DNA of 8,143 bases from Pseudomonadota bacterium (lineage in GTDB: Bacteria; Pseudomonadota; Gammaproteobacteria; Steroidobacterales; Steroidobacteraceae): contig JAKAFQ010000169.1 of NCBI GenBank assembly GCA_021817875.1, forward strand, positions 1-8,143, written 5' to 3'. The stretch's first letter is position 1; each line of letters opens with the position of its first letter. A program made the translations under genes and the position numbers. Below the pieces are notes generated by a model. That model saw nothing but the letters and a program-made list of their open reading frames with translations, was not told the origin of the DNA and did no database searches. Shown here piece by piece: positions 7,533 to 8,143 of the stretch.

Positions 7533-7552
7533 CCGTTTTCTGAGACGACCCC
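7515..7552. repeat. 38-bp terminal inverted repeat of Tn3-family transposon (mer end)
   Basis: Read inward on the minus strand from 7552 it starts GGGGTCGTCTCAGAAAACGG and ends ACGTTAAG, matching the 38-bp ends of the Tn21/Tn501 group. Its outer GGGG abuts the interrupted soeA-like gene. No second copy is present in the window. The five outer bases TTCAT (7553-7557) are the presumptive target-site sequence. Confidence 0.93.
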
Positions 7553-8143
7553 TTCATGAACTTCTCGCCGCCGCGCCCGCGCCAGCCGGCGAGAAACCCG
7601 ATGCCCGAGCCAGGCTCGGTCTCGTAGTTCACGATGAAGTCGGGATAGTCGCGGTACTTGCGCGAGCCGTCGGTGTTGACGAACGCCGGCAGCTTGAGGC
7701 GGCCCGCCAGCTCGATCAGCACTTCCTGGAACGGCTTGCACTCCCCCGTGGGCGGCAGCACGGGAATGCGCACCGAGTCCACCGGGCCATCGAACTCGGA
7801 GATCGGCCGGTCGAGCATCGACATGACGTCGTGGCGCTCGAGGGAGGTGGTGTCGGGCAGCACCAGATCGGCGAACGCGGTGGTTTCCGACTGGAACGCG
7901 TCGCACACCACCAGGAAGGGGATGCGGTACTCGCCCGAGTCGTCCCGGTCGTTCAGCATCCTGCGCACCTCGACCGTGTTCATGGACGAGTTCCACGCCA
8001 TGTTCGCCATGAAGATCAGCAGCGTGTCGATGCGGTACGGGTCGCCGCGCCAGGCATTCGTGATCACGTTGTGCATCAAGCCGTGCACCGACAGGGGATA
8101 CTCCCAGGAAAAGCCCTTGTCGATGCGCACCGGAGCGCCGTGC
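7516..8143 (-). pseudogene. soeA: SoeA-like molybdopterin oxidoreductase, interrupted by the transposon
   Basis: The frame is open from the right edge, so the gene starts outside the window. About 196 native codons are seen, then 11 codons and a TAA supplied by the transposon repeat (tail GSSQKTEKIVR). The native part is the interior of a molybdopterin oxidoreductase. It has LLIFMANMAWNSSMNT, then a segment with ETTAFADLVLPDTTSLERHD, the substrate-access and cofactor-binding region of the DMSO-reductase superfamily, and later PVLPPTGECKPFQEVL. The C-terminal pterin-dinucleotide-binding domain would lie beyond the insertion and is absent. SoeA, the cytoplasmic sulfite dehydrogenase subunit, is the best fit because a DmsC/SoeC-type anchor remnant and tusA-hdr genes follow. 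A polysulfide or thiosulfate reductase of the same superfamily cannot be excluded. The enzyme cannot be functional as read. Confidence 0.75.

Overview
The window is a high-GC stretch of proteobacterial DNA from a chemolithotrophic sulfur oxidiser, probably of the Thiobacillus/Thiomonas kind; that placement is inferred from gene content only. It combines a cytoplasmic sulfur-oxidation locus with the remnant of a mercury-resistance transposon. Everything except merR is read on the minus strand, so the biological order runs from the right end of the window to the left.

Right flank (7516-8143): the interior part of a molybdopterin oxidoreductase that best fits SoeA, the catalytic subunit of the cytoplasmic sulfite dehydrogenase SoeABC. 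The gene is broken at 7552/7553 by the 38-bp terminal inverted repeat of a Tn3-family (Tn21/Tn501-type) transposon.

Middle (about 2937-7552): the transposon remnant. From its surviving end it holds merR (+ strand, internally deleted and frameshifted), a well-preserved mer operator/promoter, intact merT, merP and merA, a merD carrying two amber codons, an intact merE, a short ORF that fuses the start of an EAL-domain gene (urf2-like) to the end of a tnpR resolvase, and the first third of tnpA. The other terminal repeat, the res site, most of tnpR and the catalytic part of tnpA are missing, so the element cannot move by itself. The transport and reduction genes are intact, while the regulators and mobility genes are damaged.

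Left flank (1-2937): tnpA runs abruptly into the C-terminal end of a DmsC/SoeC-type membrane anchor. The most economical reading is that a transposon landed in soeA and a later deletion removed the tnpA end of the element together with the rest of soeA, all of soeB and the front of soeC. A chimeric assembly must be excluded. After a 214-bp intergenic region with a perfect palindrome (ATATTA-N8-TAATAT) and candidate promoters come tusA, an hdrC-like iron-sulfur gene, an hdrB-like CCG-domain gene and the first 39 codons of an hdrA-like flavoprotein. This is the tusA-sHdrC-B-A order of the sulfur-oxidising heterodisulfide-reductase-like pathway.

How it fits together: TusA carries sulfane sulfur to the sHdr complex, which oxidises it in the cytoplasm. 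SoeABC would normally oxidise the resulting sulfite, but here it is destroyed. MerT and MerE move Hg(II) inward, MerP is the periplasmic scavenger and MerA reduces Hg(II) to Hg(0). With MerR lost, mer expression would rest on unregulated activity of the mer promoter, read-through from the soe promoter, or a MerR encoded elsewhere. I did not find a wholly new system; the notable points are the insertion-deletion scar, the selective decay inside the mer element and the candidate operator before tusA.
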